Assembly: GCF_000337735.1 (NCBI RefSeq)
Contig: NZ_AOHX01000047.1
Location: 78,743 to 127,196 of the forward strand
Source: Natronorubrum sulfidifaciens JCM 14089
GTDB lineage: Archaea > Halobacteriota > Halobacteria > Halobacteriales > Natrialbaceae
DNA: 48,454 nt
Direction of reading: 5' to 3'
In this document: positions 35,863-44,175 of the stretch, in pieces
Layout of the letters: the number at the start of each line of letters is the position of its first letter
Position numbering within the stretch: position 1 is the stretch's first letter
Notes under the pieces: model-generated
Seen by the model: only the letters and a program-made list of their open reading frames with translations
Told to the model about the DNA's origin: nothing
Database searches by the model: none
Translations under genes and position numbers: made by a program

Positions 35863-37551
35863 TCACTCCGTGTCGCCCCACCGACCGCGACTCGCGAATC
35901 CATGTCGCTCGAGGGCGTCGAAGTAGTCGAGATGGTCGTCTTTGAGCGTCTCCGTGTCGGTCTTGTTGGTTCCAATGGCGTAGACGAGTTCTGTGAGGTG
36001 ATCTCCGGCGAGCACGTTCGGAACGCTCACGTAGGTCGCACCCTGCTCGAGTAGCGCCGTCGCTTCGGCCGCGGTTTCCGATCGCAGTATCACGTCCGCG
36101 TCGGTTTCGACCTCGAGGACGGCCTCGGAGACGGGACGGTGGTCGACAGTCGAGACGACCAGCGACGCCTCACTGACGCGAGCTTTCGTCCACGGATAGG
36201 TGGACAGGGCATCGCCGAACACGTAGTTGTGACACTCCGAGCGCACGTCGTCCCAGAGCACGGGGTCGTTATCCATGACGACGTACTCGCGGCCGAGGCG
36301 TTCACAGGTTTCGACGACGCGACGTCCCTGCCGGCCATAGCCGACGATGACGATATGATCCTCGAGGTCGTCGTCGACCGCACTCCGTTCGTCGATCTTG
36401 CGCGTCTGTCGTCCGGCGACGAGCCGCTCGATAAGCGACCGATAGACCGGCTCCTCGTACCGTCTGGCAACCGATGTCAGGATCATCGTCGCAGCAGCCG
36501 CGAGGATGATCGCATCGAAAAGCGTCTCGGAGATGCTTCCGAGCAACAGCGCCTGAATCGCGACCACGAGCGACAGTTCGCTGATCTGGTTGAGACTCGT
36601 ACTCGAGAGGAACGCGGTTCTGGCGTCGTACCCCTCGTAAACGAACGCGAGCATGAGCACGAGCGGGTTGGCAACCAACACGAGGACTGCGAGCGTAAGC
36701 GCCACCACGAGCACGCTGGCACTGGGTATCGACACGAGTGCGCCGAGCGTGACGAAGAAGATTGCGACAAAGAAGTCACGAATGGATGCGATCCCGTTTT
36801 GAACGCCGAGCGCGGAGACGTCGTCTCCCCGAATCGCGATCCCAGCGGCGAACGCTCCGACGACGATCGAGACGCCGGCGAGTTCGGCCCCTGCAATGAA
36901 CCCGATAAGGATCGAGATACTCCCCATCATCACGAGTTCGTCCGAGCCACCGGCAAGTCGGACGAGCAGCGGGAATCCGTGTCGGTAGATCAAAAGCGCC
37001 ACGAGCAGGAAGATCACGCCGTAGCCGATCTTCGAGGTCACGAGCGTCGACGTGTACTGCTCGGCCGAGAGAACGACGATCAGGCCGATCGCGAGCAGAT
37101 CGTCGAAGAAATGAACTGAGGAGGCGAGTCGGCCATGGACGAGGTTGCTCCGAATCTCTTGCTCGAGTTCGCGTGCGCCGACGATGGTCGAACTCAGCGT
37201 GGCGGCGATCGCGAAGTAGACCGCGTTCTCGAGGCCGAAGCCGAACACGAGATGGGCCACGCCGAACGCGATCGGGCCGACGACGAGGAGCTGTGTGACG
37301 GCTGCCGTCTCGGCGTCTCTGAGCACCGACTCAACGGAACTGAAGTCCGTCCGGAAGCCGAACGTGAACACCAGAAACGCGATCCCCCACTGGGCAAGCT
37401 CGATAAGCTGTGGCTCCGCGACAATCGTGCCGGTGACCAGCCCCGCCAGTAGATAAAACGGGATCGGCGAGAGCGAGAACTGATTGGCGATCAGCAGGAA
37501 CACACCAGCTGTCACAAAGACGACCGCGAGTGCAGTGATCAGGTCAGTCAT
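35863..37551 (-). CDS. CPA2 antiporter with intact TrkA-N domain (pair 2, subunit 2)
   Basis: A 562-residue paralogue of 33958-35625. It begins MTDLITALAVVFVTAGVF, has LLIANQFSLSPIPFYLLAGL, FTFGFRTDFSSVESVL and VGAFAAGIAIRGDDVS in the membrane part. The RCK domain keeps the intact dinucleotide loop GYGRQGRR (from Gly404), then YVVMDNDPVLWDDV and LVVSTVDHRPVSEAVL. Start 37551 is preferred, with an ATG at 37557 giving two more residues; both overlap the preceding stop (37544-37546). It is convergent with pair 1. The membrane segments and gene order match pair 1, so the operon appears duplicated. Confidence 0.9.
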   Translation of the reverse strand: MTDLITALAVVFVTAGVFLLIANQFSLSPIPFYLLAGLVTGTIVAEPQLIELAQWGIAFLVFTFGFRTDFSSVESVLRDAETAAVTQLLVVGPIAFGVAHLVFGFGLENAVYFAIAATLSSTIVGARELEQEIRSNLVHGRLASSVHFFDDLLAIGLIVVLSAEQYTSTLVTSKIGYGVIFLLVALLIYRHGFPLLVRLAGGSDELVMMGSISILIGFIAGAELAGVSIVVGAFAAGIAIRGDDVSALGVQNGIASIRDFFVAIFFVTLGALVSIPSASVLVVALTLAVLVLVANPLVLMLAFVYEGYDARTAFLSSTSLNQISELSLVVAIQALLLGSISETLFDAIILAAAATMILTSVARRYEEPVYRSLIERLVAGRQTRKIDERSAVDDDLEDHIVIVGYGRQGRRVVETCERLGREYVVMDNDPVLWDDVRSECHNYVFGDALSTYPWTKARVSEASLVVSTVDHRPVSEAVLEVETDADVILRSETAAEATALLEQGATYVSVPNVLAGDHLTELVYAIGTNKTDTETLKDDHLDYFDALERHGFASRGRWGDTE

Positions 37552-39280
37552 CGCCATCACCTCCCGGGCCGGTCCGCCGACGCTGGCGATCGGTCGGATC
37601 ACTGCGTGCACGCTCGGTGATCCGTTCGATGTCACGTTCGACTGCTTCGTCGAACGATGCCGGGTCGGAGATGTACCACTCGAGGTACTCGCTCAGCTTT
37701 TCGGCGGTCAGGTAGGTACTCATGATCACGTATGCTGCGCCGCGGTCGTAGAGTTCGCGTGCGTCGTCGATCCGCTCGGCCTCGACGAAGACGGTCGCAT
37801 CGTCACTCACCTCATTGAGCAGCGCCTTGTTCACGTCCAACTGAACGGTCGAACTCAGGACGAACGAGGCGTTTTTCAGATTTGACTCCTTACGAATCTC
37901 GCCGTGACGGAAATCGCCGTAGATATAGTCGTACCGCCCTTCCTCCTCGAGTTCCTCGATATGGTCCGTCTGGCGGTCGATGATGACGACGTCCCCGTAC
38001 TCTTCCTCGAGCAACGGCAACACCTGCTGGGTGACCTCGTCGTAGCCGATGGCAATGGCGTGGTCGTCGTACGATTTCAGATCGATATCGGTTTTCGATT
38101 CGGACTCGAAGCGGCTGAACCACGGCTTCGATCTGGCGTAGAGCGTGTGGTTGTAGTTGATGATGTACGTCGAGACGCTCATCGTCATGAGTGCCATCAG
38201 ACTCAGATAGCCGAGGACGTCCGTGTCGATGTAGCCCTGCTGGACTGCAAGCGCACCGACGACCAGCGAGAACTCACTGACCTGAACCATGTTGATCGCC
38301 CCGAGGAAGGAGGTTTCGACGCTGAAATCCTCCCGGTCGATCAGATAGAACATGATCCAGAAGTTGCCGACCATCAACACCACCGAGGCGACGATCGCCT
38401 CGAGCCAGTAGGCAAGCAGGTCGTCGGCCGCGAGTCGCAGCCCGATGCTGGCGAAGAACACGAGGATAAAGAAGTCCGTGATCGGCGTAATTCGATCCTC
38501 GAGTTCCTTGCTGTAGGGCAACTGGGCGAGGCTGATGCCGGCGAGGAAGGCCCCGACCTCGAGGGAGAGATCGAACTGTTCGGAGACGGCAATAAAGAGG
38601 AAGGCCCACGCGATGGAGACGACGAGGAAGACGTCCTTGTTGTCCGCGATCCGGCGGAACAGTTTCGGCAGGAGATACCGCGAGGAGGCAATCGAGAAGA
38701 CACCGATAAACGTCATCATGACGGCGATGACGCCGAGTGTGGTCGCAATCTCGCTTGCGCTGCCGAGTTCGTCGGCACCGAGCAAGGCGAGGATGATGAC
38801 GAGATAGATGTCCTGAACGATGAGGACGCCGACGTCGATCTTGCCCGGTAGTGCGGTGATCTCGTCTTTGTCGGTCAGGATCTTGACGATAATCGGCGTC
38901 GCGCCGAAGACGGTCGCCAACGCGATGATGACGACTTCCGTGGGATCGAACCCGAGCGCCCACGCGACTGCGAGTGCGAGTGCCGTCTGGAGGATCGTCT
39001 GCCAGACGGCGATGTTGATGATCGGGCGTAAAATCTCCCGAATGTCGTCGAATCGCATCTTCATCCCGAGCAAAAAGAGCAAGAATCCGAGCCCGAGTTC
39101 GGCCATGCTCTCGACGAGGCCCTCCTCGGTGACGATGTCAAACATCACCGGGCCGAGGATCAGCCCTGTCAGAATGTAGGCGATGATCGTGGGCTGGCCC
39201 GTCTGGCGGGCGATCAGGCCGACGATCGTCGCGACGACGATAATAATCGCAAAGTCAGCCGCGAGGGCAATTTCACTCAT
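37544..39280 (-). CDS. CPA2 antiporter with degenerate TrkA-N domain (pair 2, subunit 1)
   Basis: A 578-residue paralogue of 32211-33965. IARQTGQPTIIAYILTGLIL, LLFLLGMKMRFDDIREIL and AFLAGISLAQLPYSKELEDR identify the KefB-like membrane part. The cytoplasmic RCK loop is GYDEVTQQ (from Gly412), lacking the glycine pattern needed for dinucleotide binding. The region after it reads FVLSSTVQLDVNKAL and VFVEAERIDDARELYDRGA, just as in pair 1. ATG 39280 is taken as start; a GTG at 39295 would add five residues. It is cotranscribed with, and overlaps, the second subunit. A methylglyoxal synthase gene follows 149 bp upstream on the same strand, so cotranscription is possible. Confidence 0.9.
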   Translation of the reverse strand: MSEIALAADFAIIIVVATIVGLIARQTGQPTIIAYILTGLILGPVMFDIVTEEGLVESMAELGLGFLLFLLGMKMRFDDIREILRPIINIAVWQTILQTALALAVAWALGFDPTEVVIIALATVFGATPIIVKILTDKDEITALPGKIDVGVLIVQDIYLVIILALLGADELGSASEIATTLGVIAVMMTFIGVFSIASSRYLLPKLFRRIADNKDVFLVVSIAWAFLFIAVSEQFDLSLEVGAFLAGISLAQLPYSKELEDRITPITDFFILVFFASIGLRLAADDLLAYWLEAIVASVVLMVGNFWIMFYLIDREDFSVETSFLGAINMVQVSEFSLVVGALAVQQGYIDTDVLGYLSLMALMTMSVSTYIINYNHTLYARSKPWFSRFESESKTDIDLKSYDDHAIAIGYDEVTQQVLPLLEEEYGDVVIIDRQTDHIEELEEEGRYDYIYGDFRHGEIRKESNLKNASFVLSSTVQLDVNKALLNEVSDDATVFVEAERIDDARELYDRGAAYVIMSTYLTAEKLSEYLEWYISDPASFDEAVERDIERITERARSDPTDRQRRRTGPGGDGDD

Positions 39281-39429
39281 CAGTGAGTAGTTCACTCATG
39301 CATAGGTTCACTGCTGTTGTTATAGGTTGTCTTCTCCGTTCGGAACCGCTCGCACGTCGTGAGCGCTTAGACGGACTACTGGCGGCACGGCCACCGATCC
39401 CGCCGCCCGTGATCGGGTCACAGCCCGTC

Positions 39430-39798
39430 TCAGTCGGCCAACCCCTCGATCAGAAACGTCGCGGACGCAAGATTCGTCGCCAGTGCGGTGTCGTGGACGT
39501 CACAGATCCGCAACAGCGCGGAGATGTCGGGCTCGTGGGGCTGGGCGCGCAGTGGGTCTCGAAGGAAGACGATCCCATCGAGTTTGTTTTCGGCGACCTC
39601 CGACCCGATCATCAGGTCCCCACCGAGCGGCCCCGACTCCTTGCGCTCGACCTCGAGGTCGGTTGTCTCCATCAGTCGCTTGCCGGTCGTCCCGGTTGCG
39701 ATCAGGTCGTACGCAGCCAACTGCGTTTCGTGTGCCTGTGCAAACTCGAGGAGGTCCGGCTTCTTCTCGTCGTGGGCGATGAGTGCGACGCGAGTCAT
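39430..39798 (-). CDS. mgsA: methylglyoxal synthase
   Basis: A 122-residue enzyme converting dihydroxyacetone phosphate to methylglyoxal and phosphate, a bypass of lower glycolysis. Motifs are complete: LIAHDEKKPDLLEFA, LIATGTTGKRLME (phosphate site), SGPLGGDLMIG (catalytic Asp), and RDPLRAQPHEPDISALLRIC followed by DVH. Length fits the family. ATG 39798 starts at MTRVALIAHDEKK; the longer frame to 39912 is not family-like. It diverges from a glyoxalase-like gene (112-bp gap), so the maker and a possible remover of methylglyoxal are side by side. It also lies upstream of the pair-2 antiporter operon. Confidence 0.92.
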   Translation of the reverse strand: MTRVALIAHDEKKPDLLEFAQAHETQLAAYDLIATGTTGKRLMETTDLEVERKESGPLGGDLMIGSEVAENKLDGIVFLRDPLRAQPHEPDISALLRICDVHDTALATNLASATFLIEGLAD

Positions 39799-39910
39799 AT
39801 CGGATCGTTGATCGCCGGAACGATAACTGTGTGTGATGTGACCAGTCCCCATGTACTTGTTCTCGACCGGAGCCGAACGTTTTTCGTGGCTGCTCGCTCG
39901 ACCACTTGCC

Positions 39911-40336
39911 ATGACAGCTTTCGAGCCCAGTGCCCATCACGTCGGTATCACCGTCAGCGACCTCGAGGAAACCCTGCCGTTTTACCGGGACGTCATCGGC
40001 CTCGAGGTCGTCGATCGGTTCAGCGTCGGCGGTGAGGCCTTCTCCGATGCCGTCGGCGTCGAGGGCGCACGCGGTGAGTTCGCCCACCTCGAGGCGGACG
40101 GATGCCGGATCGAACTCGTCGAGTACGAGCCACAAGCGCGGGGCGTGTCTGCAGCAGGGCTCAACCAGCCCGGCGCGACACACGTCGGCCTCGCTGTCGA
40201 CGACCTCGAGGCCGTCGCCGACGCGTTGCCGGACGACGTCCCGATCATCAGCGGACCGCGGACGACCGAAAGCGGAACGACAGTCATGTTCGTGCGAGAT
40301 CCCGAATCGAACCTGCTCGAACTGCTCGAGTTCTGA
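39911..40336 (+). CDS. glyoxalase I-like VOC protein
   Basis: A 141-residue vicinal-oxygen-chelate protein with two beta-alpha-beta-beta-beta modules. Possible metal ligands are a His in AHHVGITVSDLEE, Glu in CRIELVEYEP, His in ATHVGLAVDDLE and Glu in LLELLEF, arranged as in glyoxalase I or methylmalonyl-CoA epimerase. GLNQPGATHVGLAVDD resembles the epimerase-like subgroup too. Being divergent from mgsA makes methylglyoxal detoxification the best guess; the thiol cofactor in haloarchaea would be gamma-glutamylcysteine, not glutathione (established for the group). ATG 39911 chosen over 39851, whose extra residues overlap the divergent promoter region. Confidence 0.82.
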   Translation: MTAFEPSAHHVGITVSDLEETLPFYRDVIGLEVVDRFSVGGEAFSDAVGVEGARGEFAHLEADGCRIELVEYEPQARGVSAAGLNQPGATHVGLAVDDLEAVADALPDDVPIISGPRTTESGTTVMFVRDPESNLLELLEF

Positions 40337-40378
40337 TCCAGTCGGTGTGCACACGGGGAGAGAAACGATAGGACCGGC

Positions 40379-40663
40379 TTACGGCCCGTTGGCGGACGAC
40401 CGCAGCGTCGAGCGGACTTCTTCGACGGTGTCCTCGCAGTGTGAACACGTCTGCTTTTCTGAGTCGATGTAGACGGTCCCACACGACGAACACTGAAAGA
40501 GATTTCCGGGTGCGTCCGGGTCCGCCGTCCGCTCGGCTGGTTCCGTCGACTCGACGTCAGCGTCGTCTGCCACCGGTTCGTCGCCGGTGAACAACGTCGA
40601 CCGGATGCGTGCACGGAGCCGAGCGAGTGGCGAGTTGGATTTCCCGTCGGTTCGAGTAGCCAT
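40379..40663 (-). CDS. small zinc-ribbon protein
   Basis: A 94-residue protein with a basic N-terminus (SPLARLRARIRSTLF), an acidic, Thr/Glu-rich linker and a C-terminal zinc ribbon: CSSCGTVYIDSEKQTCSHC, two CxxC knuckles 12 residues apart. Haloarchaea have many such proteins; they bind zinc and may contact nucleic acid or protein. ATG 40663 is used, since the frame open up to 41116 overlaps pyrF and its promoter. Function is unknown. Confidence 0.78.
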   Translation of the reverse strand: MATRTDGKSNSPLARLRARIRSTLFTGDEPVADDADVESTEPAERTADPDAPGNLFQCSSCGTVYIDSEKQTCSHCEDTVEEVRSTLRSSANGP

Positions 40664-40700
40664 ACTGTAGTCGTCGGCTAGATTACCGAAGTAGTTGCTG

Positions 40701-40714
40701 TCTAAAATATTTGG
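40701..40714 (-). promoter_or_regulatory. putative TATA element of the zinc-ribbon gene
   Basis: On the minus strand the sequence reads CCAAATATTTTAGA, about 40 bp before ATG 40663, implying a short leader of about 15-20 nt. The rest of the 207-bp gap to pyrF shows no gene. Confidence 0.4.
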
Positions 40715-40870
40715 TCGATGCAATAGCGTCTCACGCACACCTCGACACGGAACCGACGGACGGCTCCCCGCTGCCCTCGCATTTGCCCACCGATTCTCGT
40801 CCCGTCGCCCTCGAGACACACACCAACCGGGATAGCAACCTTTTCGACCGTCGGGAAGCCACTCGCTCGC

Positions 40871-41671
40871 ATGAACTTCTTCGATCGCTTGCACGACCGC
40901 ATTCGGACGGTCGACAGCGTCGTCAGCGTCGGCCTTGATCCCGACCCATCGCGTATTCCCGACCACCTGCAGGACCATGACCTCCCACGGTGGGCGTTCA
41001 ACCGCCGGATCATCGACACCACTCACGAACACGCAGCCGTCTACAAACCCAACGCCGCCTTCTACGAGGACCCCGACGGCTGGCGGGCGCTCGAGGAAAC
41101 GATCGCCTACGCTCACGGCAAGGACGTCCCCGTCTTGCTCGACGCGAAACGAGCCGACATCGGGAACACGACCCGCCAGTACGCCGAGATGCTCGAGACC
41201 GTCGACGCGATCACGGTCAACCCGTATATGGGCCGGGACTCGCTGCAGCCGTTTCTCGCAGACGAGAAGTCAGGCGTCTTCATCCTCTGTCGAACCTCGA
41301 ACCCCGGCGGTGCGGACATTCAGGACCTCGAACTCGAGACGGGCGAACCCGTCTACGAGCGCGTGGCCGCGCTGGCGGATCTCTGGAACGACAACGACAA
41401 CGTCGGCCTCGTCGTCGGCGCGACAAAACCCGAAGAACTCGAGGAGTTGCGCGAACAGGTACCCGACCTGCCCTTCCTCGTGCCCGGTGTCGGCGCACAG
41501 GGCGGCGATGCCGAAGCCGCAGTCGAATACGGCCTCGCAGACGGCGTCGGACTGGTCAACTCCTCGCGCGGGATCATCTTTGCCGGCGAGGACCGCGGCG
41601 AGGAGTTCGCGAAAGCGAGCGGGCAGGCCGCAAAGCGGCTGAAAAACCGGCTGAACCAGTATCGAGCGTAA
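40871..41671 (+). CDS. pyrF: orotidine 5'-phosphate decarboxylase (subfamily 2)
   Basis: A 266-residue TIM-barrel enzyme making UMP from OMP, the last step of de novo pyrimidine synthesis. SVVSVGLDPDPSRIP is the start of the barrel, the catalytic D-K-x-x-D is in LLDAKRADIGNTTRQYA, and LVPGVGAQGGDAEAAVEYG holds the phosphate loop. Length and NPYMGRDSLQPFLAD fit the longer subfamily-2 enzymes usual in haloarchaea. No pyrimidine genes are adjacent. Start ATG 40871 agrees with the family N-terminus (MNFFDRLHDRI). Confidence 0.95.
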   Translation: MNFFDRLHDRIRTVDSVVSVGLDPDPSRIPDHLQDHDLPRWAFNRRIIDTTHEHAAVYKPNAAFYEDPDGWRALEETIAYAHGKDVPVLLDAKRADIGNTTRQYAEMLETVDAITVNPYMGRDSLQPFLADEKSGVFILCRTSNPGGADIQDLELETGEPVYERVAALADLWNDNDNVGLVVGATKPEELEELREQVPDLPFLVPGVGAQGGDAEAAVEYGLADGVGLVNSSRGIIFAGEDRGEEFAKASGQAAKRLKNRLNQYRA

Positions 41672-41770
41672 ACGGACGCTGCGTCGCACTCAGACGAACT
41701 CCTGTTCGTCGGTGTCGGCGGAACTGCAGGATAGTCGTTGGTACACCGCACGCTGGGATACCAGTCCGTC

Positions 41771-41863
41771 TCAGGCGACCGAACTGAAGCGAACGAACAC
41801 GATGACTGTCAGTAGTGCTGCGCCGACGAGCATTCCGAGGAGGACCTTCGTTTCGTCTCTCAT
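41771..41863 (-). CDS. possible 30-residue single-TM protein
   Basis: An ATG at 41863 opens a 30-codon frame encoding MRDETKVLLGMLVGAALL, then TVIVFVRFSSVA and TGA. It is a short charged head and one clear hydrophobic helix, just what a small membrane protein would be. It lies 29 bp downstream of a minus-strand gene and could be its cotranscribed partner. No Shine-Dalgarno is visible. Such genes are often missed by annotation, but short hydrophobic frames also arise by chance. Confidence 0.4.
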   Translation of the reverse strand: MRDETKVLLGMLVGAALLTVIVFVRFSSVA

Positions 41864-41892
41864 GCGATCGGGCAGGCGTGTCCGTGTCACTG

Positions 41893-42153
41893 TCAGTCGT
41901 TTTGCTCGCGGCCAGCCGCGACGACGCGACCCGCGATCCGTCCGTCGACGACGCGATCGAGGAGTTCGACCGCGACTGGTTCCGTCGGCGGTCGCTCCTC
42001 GAGTCGCTCGAGGCCCTCGACGACGGCGATATCCATCGGACTCGCGTCGTTGGGGTGGTCGGCGACGAGGCGGCCGTCACGTTCCTCGAGCGTGAGGTAA
42101 ACTCGATCACCGATCGCGAGTGACTCGCCCAGCAGGTCACGAATAGACGTCAC
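41893..42153 (-). CDS. small acidic protein coupled to a HIT-type zinc-finger gene
   Basis: An 86-residue protein, starting at GTG 42153, two bases after the stop of the zinc-finger gene. It has TSIRDLLGESLAIGDRVYLT, LEERDGRLVADHPND and PVAVELLDRVVDGRIAGRVV: a beta-rich fold, no cysteines or known motif. The tight spacing suggests translational coupling and a shared function. The frame extends upstream to 42282 but that portion overlaps the zinc-finger gene in another frame. The family is not recognised. Confidence 0.6.
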   Translation of the reverse strand: MTSIRDLLGESLAIGDRVYLTLEERDGRLVADHPNDASPMDIAVVEGLERLEERPPTEPVAVELLDRVVDGRIAGRVVAAGREQND

Positions 42154-42155
42154 GG

Positions 42156-42335
42156 TTAGAGTCGAGTGATGTCTACGTCGTCCGACTGTCGACTCGGGTC
42201 CGCCTGTGCGAAGCAGTCGGTACACAGCCCCTTCGTCTCGTTGTAGTGAACCGTACAGACGAGCGCACCACAGTTTTGACACTGCTCTTCGGCGGGCCGT
42301 GACTCACAGACTTGACAGAGGCCGCTCACGCTCAT
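42156..42335 (-). CDS. HIT-type zinc-finger protein
   Basis: A 59-residue protein with a zf-HIT-like pattern: LCQVCESRPAEEQCQNCGAL, then CTVHYNETKGLCTDC, giving CxxC, CxxC, C-x3-H and CxxC ligand pairs as in eukaryotic zf-HIT (two interleaved zinc sites). Haloarchaea carry such short proteins of unknown function. ATG 42335 is preferred to the upstream ATG at 42383. It is the first gene of a small minus-strand group and divergent from the GTPase gene. Confidence 0.8.
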   Translation of the reverse strand: MSVSGLCQVCESRPAEEQCQNCGALVCTVHYNETKGLCTDCFAQADPSRQSDDVDITRL

Positions 42336-42470
42336 ACCCACAGTAGGGCCTCGAATCCCTTGAAACCGGGGCTGGAACTGCACCGATGGAGTCGGCTCGA
42401 GACAGTCTATTGTGTGCTATGTTCACAATCCACGGGAAGGCTTTTGCCATGTGGCGAACTACCGGGGCAC

Positions 42471-44126
42471 ATGAGCCGTGACCGGGCTCTTCTCAAGCGA
42501 GCCCTGGACCGTGGCGAACAGAACGGTGGCAACGTCGAATTCAAGGAGCGACTCTCACGTGATGTCCACCTCGAGGGCGGACGACGGGAGAGTCTGGCCG
42601 CACAACTGCGCCACCGACTGCTCTCCGGCGATGGCGAGGCGACCTATGTCGTTGGTGTAACGGACGACGGCGGCATCGCCGGCATCGACCCTGACACGTT
42701 CTCGGAGACGATGGATGTCCTCTCGTTGCTCGCCGAGGAAGCCGACGCCCATATCGACGACGTCCAGACATGGGGGATCAACGGCGAATCGAAGCCACTC
42801 GAGTCCGAATCGGACTGGGAAGCAGGGAGCCACAGCCGTGGCCTCGTTGGTATCGCGATGATTCAAGAGGGTGGCGTCCTCGAGACGGACGACGAACACG
42901 TCGTCGTCGGCACGGCGGGTCACGTCGACCACGGCAAGAGTACACTCGTTGGATCGCTCATCACTGGCACGCCGGATGACGGCGACGGTGCCACACGCAG
43001 CTTCCTCGACGTCCAACCCCACGAGGTCGAACGGGGACTTTCGGCTGACCTCTCCTATGCCGTCTACGGCTTCGATGAGGATGGCCCGGTCCGAGTCAGA
43101 AACCCGAACCGAAAGGCGGATCGAGCCGCGGTCGTCGAAAAAGCGGATCGGCTCGTCTCCTTCGTCGACACCGTCGGTCACGAGCCGTGGCTCCGGACGA
43201 CCATTCGCGGCCTCGTCGGTCAGAAACTCGACTACGGGCTGCTCGTCGTCGCCGCCGACGACGGCCCGACCCGAACCACGCGCGAACACCTCGGCGTCTT
43301 GCTCGCAACGGAGCTGCCGACGCTTGTCGTGATCACGAAAACCGACACCGTCGACGACGAGCGCGTCGAGGAGGTCGAACGCGAGGTCGAGCGACTCCTG
43401 CGCGAGGTCGACAAATCGCCGCTGCGAGTCGCCCGTCACGGCGTCGACGCCGCGATCAACGAAATCGGCGAACGCGTCGTCCCGATCGTCGAAACGAGCG
43501 CAATCACAATGGACGGCCTCGAGACGCTCGACGAACTGTTCGATCGCCTCCCCAAAACGTCACAGGACACCGGCGAGTTCCGAATGTACGTCGACCGGAG
43601 CTACTCCGTGACCGGCGTCGGCGCGGTCGCCTCGGGAACGGTGATGTCCGGCGAGGTCGAAGCCGGCGACGAACTCTTGCTTGGGCCGATGCCCGACGGC
43701 CGTTTTCAGGAGGTCGAAGTCCGCTCGATCGAGATGCACTACCACCGTGTCGACAAGGCGCAGGCGGGTCGGATCGTCGGCATCGCCCTCAAAGGCGTCA
43801 AAGAGAGCGCCATCGACCGCGGCATGGTCCTCTTGCCACGCGACGCCGATCCCGACCCTGTCCGGGAGTTCGAGGCCGAAGTGATGGTGCTCAACCACCC
43901 CACTCGAATCGGCGAGGGGTACGAACCCGTCGTTCACCTCGAGACGATCGGCGAGGCTGCATCTTTCACTCCCGAAGACGGCCGTCTCCTGCCGGGCGAT
44001 ACCGGCGAGACGACGGTTCGGTTCAAGTTCCGCCCGTACCTCGTTGAGGAAGGTCAGAAGTTCGTCTTCCGCGAGGGCCACAGCAAGGGCGTTGGCACGG
44101 TAACCGACGTCTACCCGATCGAGTGA
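42471..44126 (+). CDS. GTPBP1-like translational GTPase
   Basis: A 551-residue EF-Tu-like GTPase of the archaeal GTPBP1/GTPBP2 type. After an N-terminal domain of about 145 residues (SRDRALLKRALDRGEQNGG) it has G1 VGTAGHVDHGKSTLVGSLIT, G3 DTVGHEPWL, and G4 VVITKTDTVDD. Domain 2 carries YSVTGVGAVASGTVMSGEVE, and domain 3 ends FVFREGHSKGVGTVTDVYP. Eukaryotic homologues work in ribosome rescue or mRNA turnover and can deliver tRNA; the archaeal role is not settled. ATG 42471 fits the domain start; the upstream frame is intergenic. It is convergent with mch (49-bp gap). Confidence 0.9.
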   Translation: MSRDRALLKRALDRGEQNGGNVEFKERLSRDVHLEGGRRESLAAQLRHRLLSGDGEATYVVGVTDDGGIAGIDPDTFSETMDVLSLLAEEADAHIDDVQTWGINGESKPLESESDWEAGSHSRGLVGIAMIQEGGVLETDDEHVVVGTAGHVDHGKSTLVGSLITGTPDDGDGATRSFLDVQPHEVERGLSADLSYAVYGFDEDGPVRVRNPNRKADRAAVVEKADRLVSFVDTVGHEPWLRTTIRGLVGQKLDYGLLVVAADDGPTRTTREHLGVLLATELPTLVVITKTDTVDDERVEEVEREVERLLREVDKSPLRVARHGVDAAINEIGERVVPIVETSAITMDGLETLDELFDRLPKTSQDTGEFRMYVDRSYSVTGVGAVASGTVMSGEVEAGDELLLGPMPDGRFQEVEVRSIEMHYHRVDKAQAGRIVGIALKGVKESAIDRGMVLLPRDADPDPVREFEAEVMVLNHPTRIGEGYEPVVHLETIGEAASFTPEDGRLLPGDTGETTVRFKFRPYLVEEGQKFVFREGHSKGVGTVTDVYPIE

Positions 44127-44175
44127 CGCTGTCGCGTGTCCACGCCTCGTCGGGAAACTGGTTCGAATCGTCCGA

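Noticed and set aside
36139-37119. Long antisense frames (over 300 codons) opposite antiporter genes
   Set aside because: High-GC third-position bias leaves antisense frames open; their His/Asp/Arg-rich translations match no family, whereas the opposite strand is clearly coding.
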